A stretch of 37,697 nt of DNA from a virus. Position 1 is the stretch's first letter. Each line of letters opens with the position of its first letter. The notes under the pieces were generated by a model, which did no database searches, had not been told where the DNA came from, and was given only the letters and a program-made list of their open reading frames with translations. A program made the translations under genes and the position numbers. Shown in pieces: positions 31,044 through 37,697 of this stretch. The stretch lies in IMG/VR virus record IMGVR_UViG_3300025380_000072, positions 1 to 37,697 of that record; one strand, written 5' to 3'.

Positions 31044-31603
31044 ATTCCTTCTCTTTCTTCAATAATCTGAATTACTTCTTCTAAGTTATCTTTTCCAAAA
31101 CAAGGTTGTAAATAAAGGGCACGTACATGGTGTTCTGCTGCCCACAATTCATATAAATCTAATCTCTCCTTAGTAACCTTCGGCCCACTGTCCCATACTA
31201 CTTTTAACTCATCTACCTCGCTAATTTTTGGCATTTCTCCGTTCTTTGGCGAACACGTAATCCAATCAATCAGATTCGCTTGATTCTTAAATGAATTCAA
31301 AGTACCATTTGTTTCGACATAGCAATTTAACTCATACATTTGGATAAATGTATATATTTCAGCGTACTGTAACATAGGCTCTCCACCTGTAAATACTATA
31401 GGTACGTGTCTGTATGCTGGGAACTTATCGCTCAAGTAGTTATTAAGAGTAACCGGATTCAAATCAAAGTATACAGTGTCGTGGTATTTAGTATCACACC
31501 ACTCGCAACTTAAATTACATCCACTCAATCTAATGAATATAACAGGAGTTCCTACGTGAGTTCCTTCACCTTGAATTGAATAAAATATTTCATTTATCTT
31601 CAT
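30998..31603 (-). CDS. queE: 7-carboxy-7-deazaguanine synthase
   Basis: 201 residues. SIQGEGTHVGTPVIFIRLSG is a QueE start, followed by CNLSCEWCD (C29, C33, C36, the radical SAM cluster), FTGGEP and YVETNGT. It converts carboxytetrahydropterin to 7-carboxy-7-deazaguanine. Length is usual for the family. It overlaps queD in ATGA, so both are translated together. Confidence 0.95.
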   Translation of the reverse strand: MKINEIFYSIQGEGTHVGTPVIFIRLSGCNLSCEWCDTKYHDTVYFDLNPVTLNNYLSDKFPAYRHVPIVFTGGEPMLQYAEIYTFIQMYELNCYVETNGTLNSFKNQANLIDWITCSPKNGEMPKISEVDELKVVWDSGPKVTKERLDLYELWAAEHHVRALYLQPCFGKDNLEEVIQIIEEREGMWKLSVQLHKMINIS

Positions 31604-31935
31604 GCGTCATCCCTCACGTAAGTAGCAACGTTATTCTTAGTTTCTTCTACATCTACTTTGTAACAAGACGGGACTCTAGCGCAAATCCATTCTGCTAATA
31701 GCTCTGCAGTAGGATTAAAAGTAACATGGTCGTTAATGTGTTCGTGGTCTAGGGCGAAAACTACTTTTTTAATTTTAGAGAAATCAACAATCATGCCGTT
31801 TTCATCTAATTTATCGCTTTTACAATAAACTGTAACCATCCAATTATGGCCGTGTACTCTTGAGCAAGGGCTATCATAATTTAGTTTCAGCTTATGTGAG
31901 CCGCTTATTTCCATTGTCTTTTGCAAATAAAACAT
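31600..31935 (-). CDS. queD: 6-carboxytetrahydropterin synthase
   Basis: 111 residues. SGSHKL (H14), CSRVHGHNW (C24, H28, H30), LDHEHIND and NPTAELLAEWI are the QueD pattern; the catalytic cysteine, zinc histidines and the aspartate-histidine pair are present. It turns dihydroneopterin triphosphate into carboxytetrahydropterin. AAGGAGA precedes the ATG. Confidence 0.95.
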   Translation of the reverse strand: MFYLQKTMEISGSHKLKLNYDSPCSRVHGHNWMVTVYCKSDKLDENGMIVDFSKIKKVVFALDHEHINDHVTFNPTAELLAEWICARVPSCYKVDVEETKNNVATYVRDDA

Positions 31936-31948
31936 CTATCTCTCCTTC

Positions 31949-32161
31949 TTATCTAAATTTTCCTTCAATGTATACAAAAAACGAAGGGTCTTTTTTCATA
32001 CCACCGTTTTCCCACTCATGCTTACTCTCACCAATTAACTGACGCAGAAACTCATTTGCTGAAACATAAAACGGATATTTTTCAGTCATGTCATTTATCC
32101 ATTTAACGTCGCCTTTATCAACCCACAAATTAAATTGTACTCTATTATCTTTATCTACCAT
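31949..32161 (-). CDS. Small RHH-like regulator candidate (70 aa)
   Basis: 70 residues from ATG 32161 with AGGAGGTGA before it. RVQFNLWVDKGDVKWINDM and PFYVSANEFLRQLI fit a beta-strand and two helices of a ribbon-helix-helix-like DNA-binding protein. It heads the queD operon just after the promoter at 32185-32213, an apt position for an autoregulator. Not certain. Confidence 0.55.
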   Translation of the reverse strand: MVDKDNRVQFNLWVDKGDVKWINDMTEKYPFYVSANEFLRQLIGESKHEWENGGMKKDPSFFVYIEGKFR

Positions 32162-32184
32162 ATTACTCACCTCCTTCATTTTTA

Positions 32185-32213
32185 ATTATATAGTATCTAT
32201 ATACAATAGGCAA
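32185..32213 (-). promoter_or_regulatory. Promoter for small regulator and queD/queE
   Basis: Minus-strand TTGCCT (32213-32208), 17 bases, TATAAT (32190-32185). It shares its -35 hexamer with the promoter at 21325-21353. It lies between the primase-helicase stop and the start at 32161. Start of transcription is expected near 32178. Confidence 0.7.
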
Positions 32214-32235
32214 CCCTTCTACATACTCAATATCG

Positions 32236-34446
32236 TCAATACATATCAGCATCTCTAAGAGTTATGCCTACATATGTAGCAACATTGCTCATGTACTTGC
32301 GTTGTATATTTTCTAGCTTTGCTAATTCAATACCTACTTTCTTTATTGAAAATGCTCTTAAATTGCTCTCTTTGCAGAACTGCACATATTCACTAAAGAA
32401 TCTCCTCGATGTTACTTTTCCATGTAAATCAAAGACACATAGCTCTTCGACAAACTGTAGGAGACTGTTATTCTCCAGCTTATACTCATCGAGCCTTAGC
32501 TTTGATTTAACTGGTTTAGTAAAACTGCTTTCTTTTGTCAAGCGTTGTAATCCTGTAAACGCCCAATTAAAAACCCCGCTCATCTCCTTACTTAGCTTCA
32601 TGCCTATGTTCCTATCTATGTTGCCTTTCTCTTCAGAAAACGTTTGCTCAAAAGGTATAATGATTAATCTACTAAAGAACCCATGGCTCCTATCTCGGAT
32701 ACTCGGCAACTCATTCGCTGCATATATTAACTTGCAAAAGAATCGAGCTCTATAACTGTTTTTAAACTTACGCTCTATCTCAACTGGGTCTCCTCCAACA
32801 ATTGCTTTAAAAATAGATGTGTTCGCGATATGTTCGCTACTTATCTCAGGGTCGTAGTTTATCAATTTATTTTCCATATCTTGAAGTCCAAACCGATTAC
32901 TGAGTGAATGGAAGCTGACCGATGATACGTTTTCTTCGCCTAAAGTCTTAGCTAATACTTCCATAAACGTCGACTTCCCGTTTCTTCCACCACCATCTAA
33001 AAAGAAAGCTACGTGGTGTACTGTTGAAGTAGTCAAACAATATCCGAACATTTCCTGAACTAGTCTTTGGCTTTCGTTATCAGGCAGTACTTCGTTTAAG
33101 AATTTATTCCATATTGGCGACTTTTGCTGAGGCTTGTACTCATACGGCAACAGAATAGTACTATAATATTGAGGTGAAAACGGCAGGACTTTGGGTTTTA
33201 GCGGGTTACTTATGTCTAAGACTGCGTTCTTAAAAGTCAGTATATCTTTGTTTACATTGAAATGTATATCTTTTTCGAAGAAATGGTCTAAGGCTAGATT
33301 ATGGATATCTGTTACTTTTCCATTGGTCGGGTCTATTCTATTATCTAGACATATTTTGTGTATAATCTTGCGCACGAACGAATCTTCTTGGTGTTTCCAT
33401 ATATGTTCTTTTTTATCGTATATGAATACTTCTCCCTTGTACGCTATTAGCTCTTTGTTTTTAGTTAGTTGTAACATGAGTTTATAGTTAGTGGGTTTAG
33501 ATGCTTCTATTTTTAATGTATCCTTAGCAATATGAGCAATCTGTGCATAAGTATGACCATACCATTGAAGCCATTGAATTATAGTAGGGCCTCCTTTATC
33601 ACTGCTTCCTATCTTATTTTCTAAATCGATAAAGCATGATGTGGGTTTTTTGTTTGCTATTATCTGCGTTGTTTTGTTGCTATTCTGTGAGAATGTGAAT
33701 TTATCTCCGCCAACACAGGTTCTGCCTGAAAGAACACTGAGGCAATCTCTTACTGGTCTTGATATTAAGTCGTCCCAAAAGATATTATAATTAGGCGTTA
33801 TTTCGCTCTCAAAAGCTCCATTTTCTGTCCTCTCTTCGATTAAAGCGAAGTTGTTCTTTAACTCATCGAACGTATACAGGCAGTTTGTCTCCGCAGATAC
33901 TGTTATCGTAAATGGTTCGTTTACTTGCTTTCTATGCTCGTATCCAGGTACTCTCAGTACTCGACAAACATCCTTAGCATTGTTATCTGCACCTACTGCT
34001 TTATTGTTTCGAAGCAATAAATTGCCAGTTCTGTCATCTCTGTACTGGAAGTGGGGCAATATATGCGCCATAACCACGTTAAATTCAGCCAGTATTGCAT
34101 TTCTAGTGTGTTCGGTCACCATAATCGGTCTTATGTAGAAATAAACGTGAAATCCGTTTTTAGTCTCCACTACAAGCGATGGTAATAGTGGGGATGTATC
34201 TATCAACGACTCCAATTCTTCTTTAGTACCGTTATCTAGGTCTAGTGCTACTGTCCGTATTTGCGTCAGTTTAGTCTTAATTCTTCTATCGTCTTGGAAT
34301 TTCTGTAAAGCAAAAAAGACACCGTGGTTTCCTTTATTAAACTGCGCTGCCTCTTCTGGCGCTACTCTCTTGGCCCCCTCGGCTGAAGGGGTTACCTCAT
34401 TTATTACATAATATGATGTATTCTCAGAAGGACTGTATATTTGCAT
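32236..34446 (-). CDS. Primase-helicase (AEP-like N-terminus, SF3 helicase)
   Basis: 736 residues. The N-terminal third looks like an archaeo-eukaryotic primase: VALDLDNG (D-x-D, about 66-73) and NGFHVYFYI. The C-terminal part has a D5-type helicase: an N-domain, then DGGGRNGKST (Walker A, near 485), NYDPEISSE (Walker B-like), IYAANELPSI and FFSRLIIIPF. It would prime and unwind DNA. A GAGGAG site precedes the ATG, 2 bases after the previous stop. Confidence 0.88.
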   Translation of the reverse strand: MQIYSPSENTSYYVINEVTPSAEGAKRVAPEEAAQFNKGNHGVFFALQKFQDDRRIKTKLTQIRTVALDLDNGTKEELESLIDTSPLLPSLVVETKNGFHVYFYIRPIMVTEHTRNAILAEFNVVMAHILPHFQYRDDRTGNLLLRNNKAVGADNNAKDVCRVLRVPGYEHRKQVNEPFTITVSAETNCLYTFDELKNNFALIEERTENGAFESEITPNYNIFWDDLISRPVRDCLSVLSGRTCVGGDKFTFSQNSNKTTQIIANKKPTSCFIDLENKIGSSDKGGPTIIQWLQWYGHTYAQIAHIAKDTLKIEASKPTNYKLMLQLTKNKELIAYKGEVFIYDKKEHIWKHQEDSFVRKIIHKICLDNRIDPTNGKVTDIHNLALDHFFEKDIHFNVNKDILTFKNAVLDISNPLKPKVLPFSPQYYSTILLPYEYKPQQKSPIWNKFLNEVLPDNESQRLVQEMFGYCLTTSTVHHVAFFLDGGGRNGKSTFMEVLAKTLGEENVSSVSFHSLSNRFGLQDMENKLINYDPEISSEHIANTSIFKAIVGGDPVEIERKFKNSYRARFFCKLIYAANELPSIRDRSHGFFSRLIIIPFEQTFSEEKGNIDRNIGMKLSKEMSGVFNWAFTGLQRLTKESSFTKPVKSKLRLDEYKLENNSLLQFVEELCVFDLHGKVTSRRFFSEYVQFCKESNLRAFSIKKVGIELAKLENIQRKYMSNVATYVGITLRDADMY

Positions 34447-34448
34447 AA

Positions 34449-34682
34449 TTACTCCTCTTTCCGTAAGTTCGAGGGATATGGCCTTCTATGAAGTTTCGAA
34501 TCCGGATTAAATCTTAAGATAACACCTTTGTCTTGTTTATGTCTGGGAAATATTTTTATACTATTTTCATAAAATATTATATTCTCAATTGAGAATACGT
34601 CCCCAATTGTAATTAGTGCTTGGAGCACTTCTTCTCTGGAATGTGGTTTTTTCATGTCTGAAGTCAGGTAATACTGCCTCAT
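34449..34682 (-). CDS. Hypothetical protein (77 aa)
   Basis: 77 residues, mixed helix and strand, with a FSIENIIFYENSIKIFPR core. It overlaps the dehydrogenase gene at its start (ATGA-like overlap of 4 bases) and ends just before the primase-helicase. No motif recognised; it may be a primase partner. Confidence 0.6.
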   Translation of the reverse strand: MRQYYLTSDMKKPHSREEVLQALITIGDVFSIENIIFYENSIKIFPRHKQDKGVILRFNPDSKLHRRPYPSNLRKEE

Positions 34683-35455
34683 GTTTTGTGTCTCTTATTA
34701 TTGAAAACGAGGTCCGCTAGAAACAGGGGATTATATCCTTCGCTCATGCTCTCCTCTATTATGGCTCTAACATCTTTAGGCAAACAATGGCCTCCCCAGC
34801 CTCGGTTATCTTTATAAATGTTTGTCCACCAAGTATTCATTCTAGGGTCTAAATCAAATACCCCTTCTTTCACTACATCGTAATCTACTCCCGTCGCCTC
34901 ACAAATATTGTAAAGCTCATTGCAGAATGTTACCTTAGTAGCTATGAAACAATTCTCTGCATATTTGATAACACTGGCAGTCTGCATATCCGTTTCCAGT
35001 ATCCGAGTGGTTGGAGGATACACAGTTTCGTATAATCTTCTTACTTTCTTAACACTTACTTTATCACCACCCAGTACTATAAATGGATGTTTCTTGATAT
35101 CGTCCATAGGCGCAGGATAAGGACTGGAGCTGGCAACGTATTCAGGCTGGAAGACAACATGAGCACCATACTCCATTCTAAGCTTATCAAGCGCAGACGG
35201 GGGCATTGTAGACCTAATAATAAAGACTTCTGCTGATACCTTAGATACAATATCTTCTATTGCGCTAAAGTTACAGGAGCCATCTTCGTTCATTGGTGTA
35301 GATGCACAAACCATACAATATTCATAATCGAACATTTCAATATTTATATCTAGTCCTGTGATATAAGGGTCGTACACATCAACGTTCTTAAATAGCTTAT
35401 GTACTGCTTTCCCAACGTAACCGTAGCCTGCTATTAGTATCTGTTTATCTCTCAT
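34679..35455 (-). CDS. UDP-glucose/GDP-mannose dehydrogenase family protein, short form
   Basis: 258 residues. NAD motif GYGYVG (10-15), STMPP (82-86), KYAENCFIATKVTFCNE (164-180) and GWGGHCLPKD with C224 and K227 as catalytic residues. Typical family members have about 400 residues and a third, sugar-binding domain; this protein stops after the central domain. It could still oxidise a nucleotide sugar, perhaps as part of a larger complex, or have lost activity. The sugar cassette lies elsewhere in the leftward arm. AAGGGG precedes the ATG. Confidence 0.82.
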   Translation of the reverse strand: MRDKQILIAGYGYVGKAVHKLFKNVDVYDPYITGLDINIEMFDYEYCMVCASTPMNEDGSCNFSAIEDIVSKVSAEVFIIRSTMPPSALDKLRMEYGAHVVFQPEYVASSSPYPAPMDDIKKHPFIVLGGDKVSVKKVRRLYETVYPPTTRILETDMQTASVIKYAENCFIATKVTFCNELYNICEATGVDYDVVKEGVFDLDPRMNTWWTNIYKDNRGWGGHCLPKDVRAIIEESMSEGYNPLFLADLVFNNKRHKT

Positions 35456-35457
35456 AT

Positions 35458-35568
35458 TTACCCCTTATTTAGTAAGTCGTAGTCTATTTCGTCATCGTCT
35501 CCATCGCTCATTTCTAACGCTTCTTGTGCTATTTCCCATTCGCTGCTACTTGGTTCCCATATATCCAT
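35458..35568 (-). CDS. Tiny acidic protein (36 aa)
   Basis: 36 residues, rich in D and E (SDGDDDEIDYDLL). Starts 1 base after the previous stop and ends 2 bases before the dehydrogenase gene, the stop overlapping its ribosome binding site area. No family. The acidic, DNA-mimic-like composition is of interest, but only suggestive. Confidence 0.5.
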   Translation of the reverse strand: MDIWEPSSSEWEIAQEALEMSDGDDDEIDYDLLNKG

Positions 35569-35569
35569 C

Positions 35570-35764
35570 TTAAGCACCGTACCTTTCTAAGTAGTTATGC
35601 ACTTTTTTTCTAAAATCGCTGTAAAACTCTATTTCGTAAAATACTGAATCACTATTAACTGTAGTATTGACGAGCTTAATCTTTGCAATCTTTCCAAATT
35701 CCAATAAATCATTTATATCAAATTTATCAAAACAATTATAAATTCTAAATCCTAAGTTACCCAT
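35570..35764 (-). CDS. Hypothetical protein (64 aa)
   Basis: 64 residues from ATG 35764 with AAAGGAGA before it, downstream of a promoter. Alternating strand and helix (FGKIAKIKLVNTT, VFYEIEFYSDFRKKV). No family recognised. First gene after the promoter at 35798-35826. Confidence 0.65.
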   Translation of the reverse strand: MGNLGFRIYNCFDKFDINDLLEFGKIAKIKLVNTTVNSDSVFYEIEFYSDFRKKVHNYLERYGA

Positions 35765-35797
35765 AATGGCCGTCTCCTTTATTTTTTCTATACTTAT

Positions 35798-35826
35798 ATT
35801 ATATAACACTTATATAGAAACAACAA
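35798..35826 (-). promoter_or_regulatory. Promoter for 35764 and following genes
   Basis: Minus-strand TTGTTG (35826-35821), 17 bases, TATAAT (35803-35798). Shares AAGTGTTATATAAT with the promoter at 30549-30577. An inverted repeat overlaps its -35 box. Confidence 0.6.
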
Positions 35827-35837
35827 ATTCGTTGTTT
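35818..35837. repeat. Inverted repeat over the -35 box (operator candidate)
   Basis: AAACAAC at 35818-35824 pairs with GTTGTTT at 35831-35837, 6-base centre. It lies at the -35 box of the promoter at 35798-35826. It may be an operator, or a weak terminator for the gene ending at 35843; no strong T tract follows on the minus strand. Confidence 0.45.
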
Positions 35838-35842
35838 GTAAT

Positions 35843-36181
35843 CTATTCGCTTTTTGAAACTTCGTACTCGTATCCTATATAGTCGCCTGTCCTGGAGGTG
35901 GTGCTTATCGCGTCTAAATTATGGACGCAATAATGCCTATACGAAGCTCCTTTATAGTGGAGCTTCAAATGATACTCTATCTCTTTCGGTGAAAAACCAA
36001 CGCCTTTAGGTGCTTTGCCGAGTCCTGTACTTTTCGTATCTGATTCAATATAAGCGTCTCCTCCTATATTTATTTTAACAGTTACTCCAGCCATTAGCTT
36101 CCCATCATCTCCTTGACCTAGGTAGATGTAGCTCTCTGCTGATGCTAGGTTGAGTAGTAAAATTAATAAAATAATTCTCAT
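35843..36181 (-). CDS. Secreted hypothetical protein
   Basis: 112 residues from ATG 36181. MRIILLILLLNLASAES is a classical signal peptide with likely cut after ASA. The mature part is beta-rich with one cysteine near 87. Starts 1 base after the previous stop. Secreted phage proteins can block superinfection or modify the host surface; the role here is not shown. Confidence 0.65.
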   Translation of the reverse strand: MRIILLILLLNLASAESYIYLGQGDDGKLMAGVTVKINIGGDAYIESDTKSTGLGKAPKGVGFSPKEIEYHLKLHYKGASYRHYCVHNLDAISTTSRTGDYIGYEYEVSKSE

Positions 36182-36182
36182 A

Positions 36183-36368
36183 TTACCAATCACCGCCACC
36201 CCAACCTCCGCCTTTGCGTATAATTATAGGGGCGCTTTTCTTTTTCGCCCGGGTATGCTCCGATTCATTTTTACATTCCAAACATTTGAATGTGCTCTTA
36301 TCATATATATTTATAATGAAGCCTCTCGTCTTCTTCTTACAATATTTACAATAGTGTTCTGTGCTCAT
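36183..36368 (-). CDS. Zinc-ribbon protein (61 aa)
   Basis: 61 residues with CKYC and CLEC pairs, then a basic linker and a C-terminal GGGWGGGDW tail. The zinc ribbon is clear; the tryptophan-glycine tail is unusual. The start overlaps the stop of the small gene before it. Function unknown, likely nucleic acid or protein binding. Confidence 0.65.
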   Translation of the reverse strand: MSTEHYCKYCKKKTRGFIINIYDKSTFKCLECKNESEHTRAKKKSAPIIIRKGGGWGGGDW

Positions 36369-36460
36369 GCCTTAGCCTTCTTAGCCTTGCCCATAACCTC
36401 TACTTTACGCTTAGATATCGGATAGTCTCTGCGATAAATAAAATGTGTCGGATTTATCAT
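36365..36460 (-). CDS. Tiny basic protein (31 aa)
   Basis: 31 residues, strongly basic (SKRKVEVMGKAKKAKA). The ATG overlaps the previous stop in ATGA, and its TGA overlaps the next start. Tight coupling on both sides is the main support. Function unknown. Confidence 0.5.
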   Translation of the reverse strand: MINPTHFIYRRDYPISKRKVEVMGKAKKAKA

Positions 36461-36738
36461 GACCATTGGGGCACCACTGCTTTCTTAAACCATTCCTTTG
36501 GAAGGCAGAAGTTGCCCGTCTCTATTACATAACAGGTATCTTCTTCTCGTACTATATCGACTCCTTCTGATATCAAAGCTCTAAGAGTCCCTCTTGATAT
36601 GCCATACACGTTGATAATCTGATTGCTTCCATCTTTTTTTACGATACTTTCAGAGGCTGTTCTCTTTATAAGATTATCCCAACAAAACAACTGTGATTTT
36701 CCTTCTTCTATTGAACTGAACTTTTTTGCTCTGCCCAT
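36457..36738 (-). CDS. Hypothetical protein, possible DNA-binding
   Basis: 93 residues. IINVYGISRGTLRALISEG reads as a helix-turn-helix-like stretch, and the C-terminus as a short beta part (CYVIETGNFCLPKEW). AAGGAGA lies before the ATG. It may be an early regulator, on weak evidence. Confidence 0.6.
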   Translation of the reverse strand: MGRAKKFSSIEEGKSQLFCWDNLIKRTASESIVKKDGSNQIINVYGISRGTLRALISEGVDIVREEDTCYVIETGNFCLPKEWFKKAVVPQWS

Positions 36739-36739
36739 T

Positions 36740-36991
36740 TTATCTCATCTCCTTCATAATATATTTAAACTCTTCGAATGCCGTATCAAAATCTTCAAAC
36801 CTTATCTGAGTATGCTTTACCGCCTCATCTTCTGTGTAATAGATGTACAAACTCTCACCCGACACTCCCATATTAACAATAGTGTTTGTATCAAAGGTGT
36901 CCGCTGTGTCAACGTGGTTGGACACGGTGATTAGCTTTGAAAAGCTTGTGCTCACTAACATCAAGAAGATTATGAGCAGTCTAATCTTCAT
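36740..36991 (-). CDS. Secreted hypothetical protein (83 aa)
   Basis: 83 residues with an N-terminal signal peptide (MKIRLLIIFLMLVSTSFS), then a small acidic beta-helix domain with no cysteine. It overlaps the end of the membrane protein gene by 11 bases. Second secreted protein of this early cluster. Function unknown. Confidence 0.65.
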   Translation of the reverse strand: MKIRLLIIFLMLVSTSFSKLITVSNHVDTADTFDTNTIVNMGVSGESLYIYYTEDEAVKHTQIRFEDFDTAFEEFKYIMKEMR

Positions 36992-37202
36992 CTCCCATAA
37001 ACCCTATACCTAACTCAATCATCTTAATTTTTCTATCAAGCTCCGCCTTACGCAACCCCAGCTCATATCCTTCTCGATATATAGTATTGCCTGCATCTTC
37101 TCTCATTACTTTATCGTAGTATATCTGGTGTTGTACTCCGGTATCGAACCCTATGCTACTCGCCAATACCCATGTTATTAAAAAAGCTATCAAGCCCTCC
37201 AT
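36981..37202 (-). CDS. Small membrane protein (73 aa), coupled to a leader ORF
   Basis: 73 residues from ATG 37202. MEGLIAFLITWVLASSIGF is one membrane segment, followed by a charged helical end. The ATG overlaps the stop of an 18-codon leader (TAATG) that has its own strong ribosome binding site, so re-initiation is likely. A longer frame open upstream to 37331 lacks a site and overlaps the gene before. Could be an early membrane or superinfection-exclusion protein, not shown. Confidence 0.55.
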   Translation of the reverse strand: MEGLIAFLITWVLASSIGFDTGVQHQIYYDKVMREDAGNTIYREGYELGLRKAELDRKIKMIELGIGFMGDED

Positions 37203-37258
37203 TAGAATACATACCAAAGATGAAACATTATTACAAAAAACCAAAACACACTGTTCAT
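37202..37258 (-). CDS. 18-residue hydrophobic leader peptide
   Basis: An 18-codon frame, nearly all hydrophobic and aromatic (MNSVFWFFVIMFHLWYVF), with AAGGAGAT five bases before the ATG, better than the site of the following gene. Start overlaps the stop of the previous gene and its stop overlaps the next start. It may be a real membrane miniprotein or a translational coupler. Confidence 0.5.
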   Translation of the reverse strand: MNSVFWFFVIMFHLWYVF

Positions 37259-37697
37259 TACTTATCTCCTTTCTTATACTTTGCTTTAAGTCCTTTGCCA
37301 GCCTTCCAAGACATATCTTTATCTTCTGCATACTTTGCTTTAAGTTTTAACATGTTTGCATGAGTTATACCCCACTTGCCACCATCTAAATTGCTTATAC
37401 CTATAACATCTTCAATAAACTTATGGCCGTATTCCTCTACAGCTTTCTTCTTCTCTGCTTCTAGTAGGGACTTGATGAAGTCTAAATACGAACAACATTG
37501 GAAAGCAGGTGTTTTAATGCTACCTCTAAAATCACATTTACAAGTACATAAGTTGCAAAAGTCTTCCCAACTCTCTTGCTTATCTTTGGTACCGAAATCT
37601 GCTTCGCTACCAGAATCTTCTACCTTTAATTCCTCTTTCTCCCACTTATCCCATATTGATTCAGGGCATTTGCTATCTTCTATCTTTTCAGCTTGTG
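37258..37697 (-). CDS. Cysteine-containing hypothetical protein, cut by right edge
   Basis: A frame open from the right edge to TAA 37260-37258, about 146 residues, with no start in the window. It has a cysteine cluster (CNLCTCKC, then CC about 15 residues on), an acidic first half and a lysine-rich end in which LKAKY occurs twice. Metal binding is possible. No family recognised. The stop overlaps the leader peptide start. Confidence 0.6.
   Translation of the reverse strand, partial: QAEKIEDSKCPESIWDKWEKEELKVEDSGSEADFGTKDKQESWEDFCNLCTCKCDFRGSIKTPAFQCCSYLDFIKSLLEAEKKKAVEEYGHKFIEDVIGISNLDGGKWGITHANMLKLKAKYAEDKDMSWKAGKGLKAKYKKGDK
37277..37344. repeat. Short direct repeat in the right-edge gene
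   Basis: TACTTTGCTTTAAG occurs at 37277-37290 and 37331-37344, 54 bases (18 codons) apart, in frame, giving the repeated LKAKY element of the right-edge protein. Confidence 0.7.

Noticed and set aside
1-37697. tRNA genes, integrase, attachment site, IS element
   Set aside because: No cloverleaf-like segments, recombinase motifs, terminal repeats or transposase frames were found by eye; a tRNA-finding program would be decisive for tRNAs.

Overview
The window is part of a tailed double-stranded DNA phage (Caudoviricetes). The tail genes point to a siphovirus: there is a tail tube, frameshifted tail chaperone, tape measure, tail tip and hub, but no sheath or contractile baseplate. The DNA is AT-rich, codon use favours AGA and ATA, and most genes have AGGAGG-type ribosome binding sites, which suggests a low-GC host. 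The host cannot be named from this sequence. Capsid, portal and terminase genes lie outside the window. I see no integrase, attachment site, tRNA, CRISPR array or insertion sequence. No gene-free gap reaches 300 bases.

Layout. Positions 1-13585 are a rightward late arm: an MptE-like/DUF115 protein, tail tube, two related membrane-anchored tail chaperone-like proteins (the first with a -1 frameshift extension), tape measure, tip, hub, a run of small modular fibre-like proteins, then lysis candidates (M15 peptidase and two membrane proteins). A perfect 12-bp hairpin at 13603-13642 separates it from a leftward arm that fills 13654-37697.

Leftward arm, in transcription order from the right edge: small early genes, several tiny, secreted or membrane-bound (37697-35458); a truncated nucleotide-sugar dehydrogenase and a primase-helicase (35455-32236); a 7-deazaguanine block with QueD, QueE, a phosphoribosyltransferase, a Zn-ribbon protein, QueC, FolE, a CSxSK protein and a DpdA-like transglycosylase (32161-26568); dUTPase, family A DNA polymerase, VRR-NUC and a RecB-like Fe-S nuclease (26590-23194); a sugar and radical-SAM cassette with a GT9-like protein, radical SAM/SPASM enzyme, SpsF-like cytidylyltransferase fused to GT2, DAHP-synthase-like aldolase and methyltransferase-TPR protein (23207-16257); then an SNF2 helicase and an SSB-like protein.

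How they may work together. FolE, QueD, QueE and QueC make preQ0 from GTP, and a DpdA-type enzyme would exchange guanine in phage DNA for it, giving DNA that resists restriction. The polymerase, dUTPase, primase-helicase and nucleases form the replication and recombination set. The sugar cassette could make an activated acidic sugar and transfer it to the virion, to the host surface or to the modified base. The MptE/MAF-like protein beside the tail tube makes virion glycosylation a testable idea. Five minus-strand promoters with 17-base spacers can be read, four of them with a perfect TATAAT.
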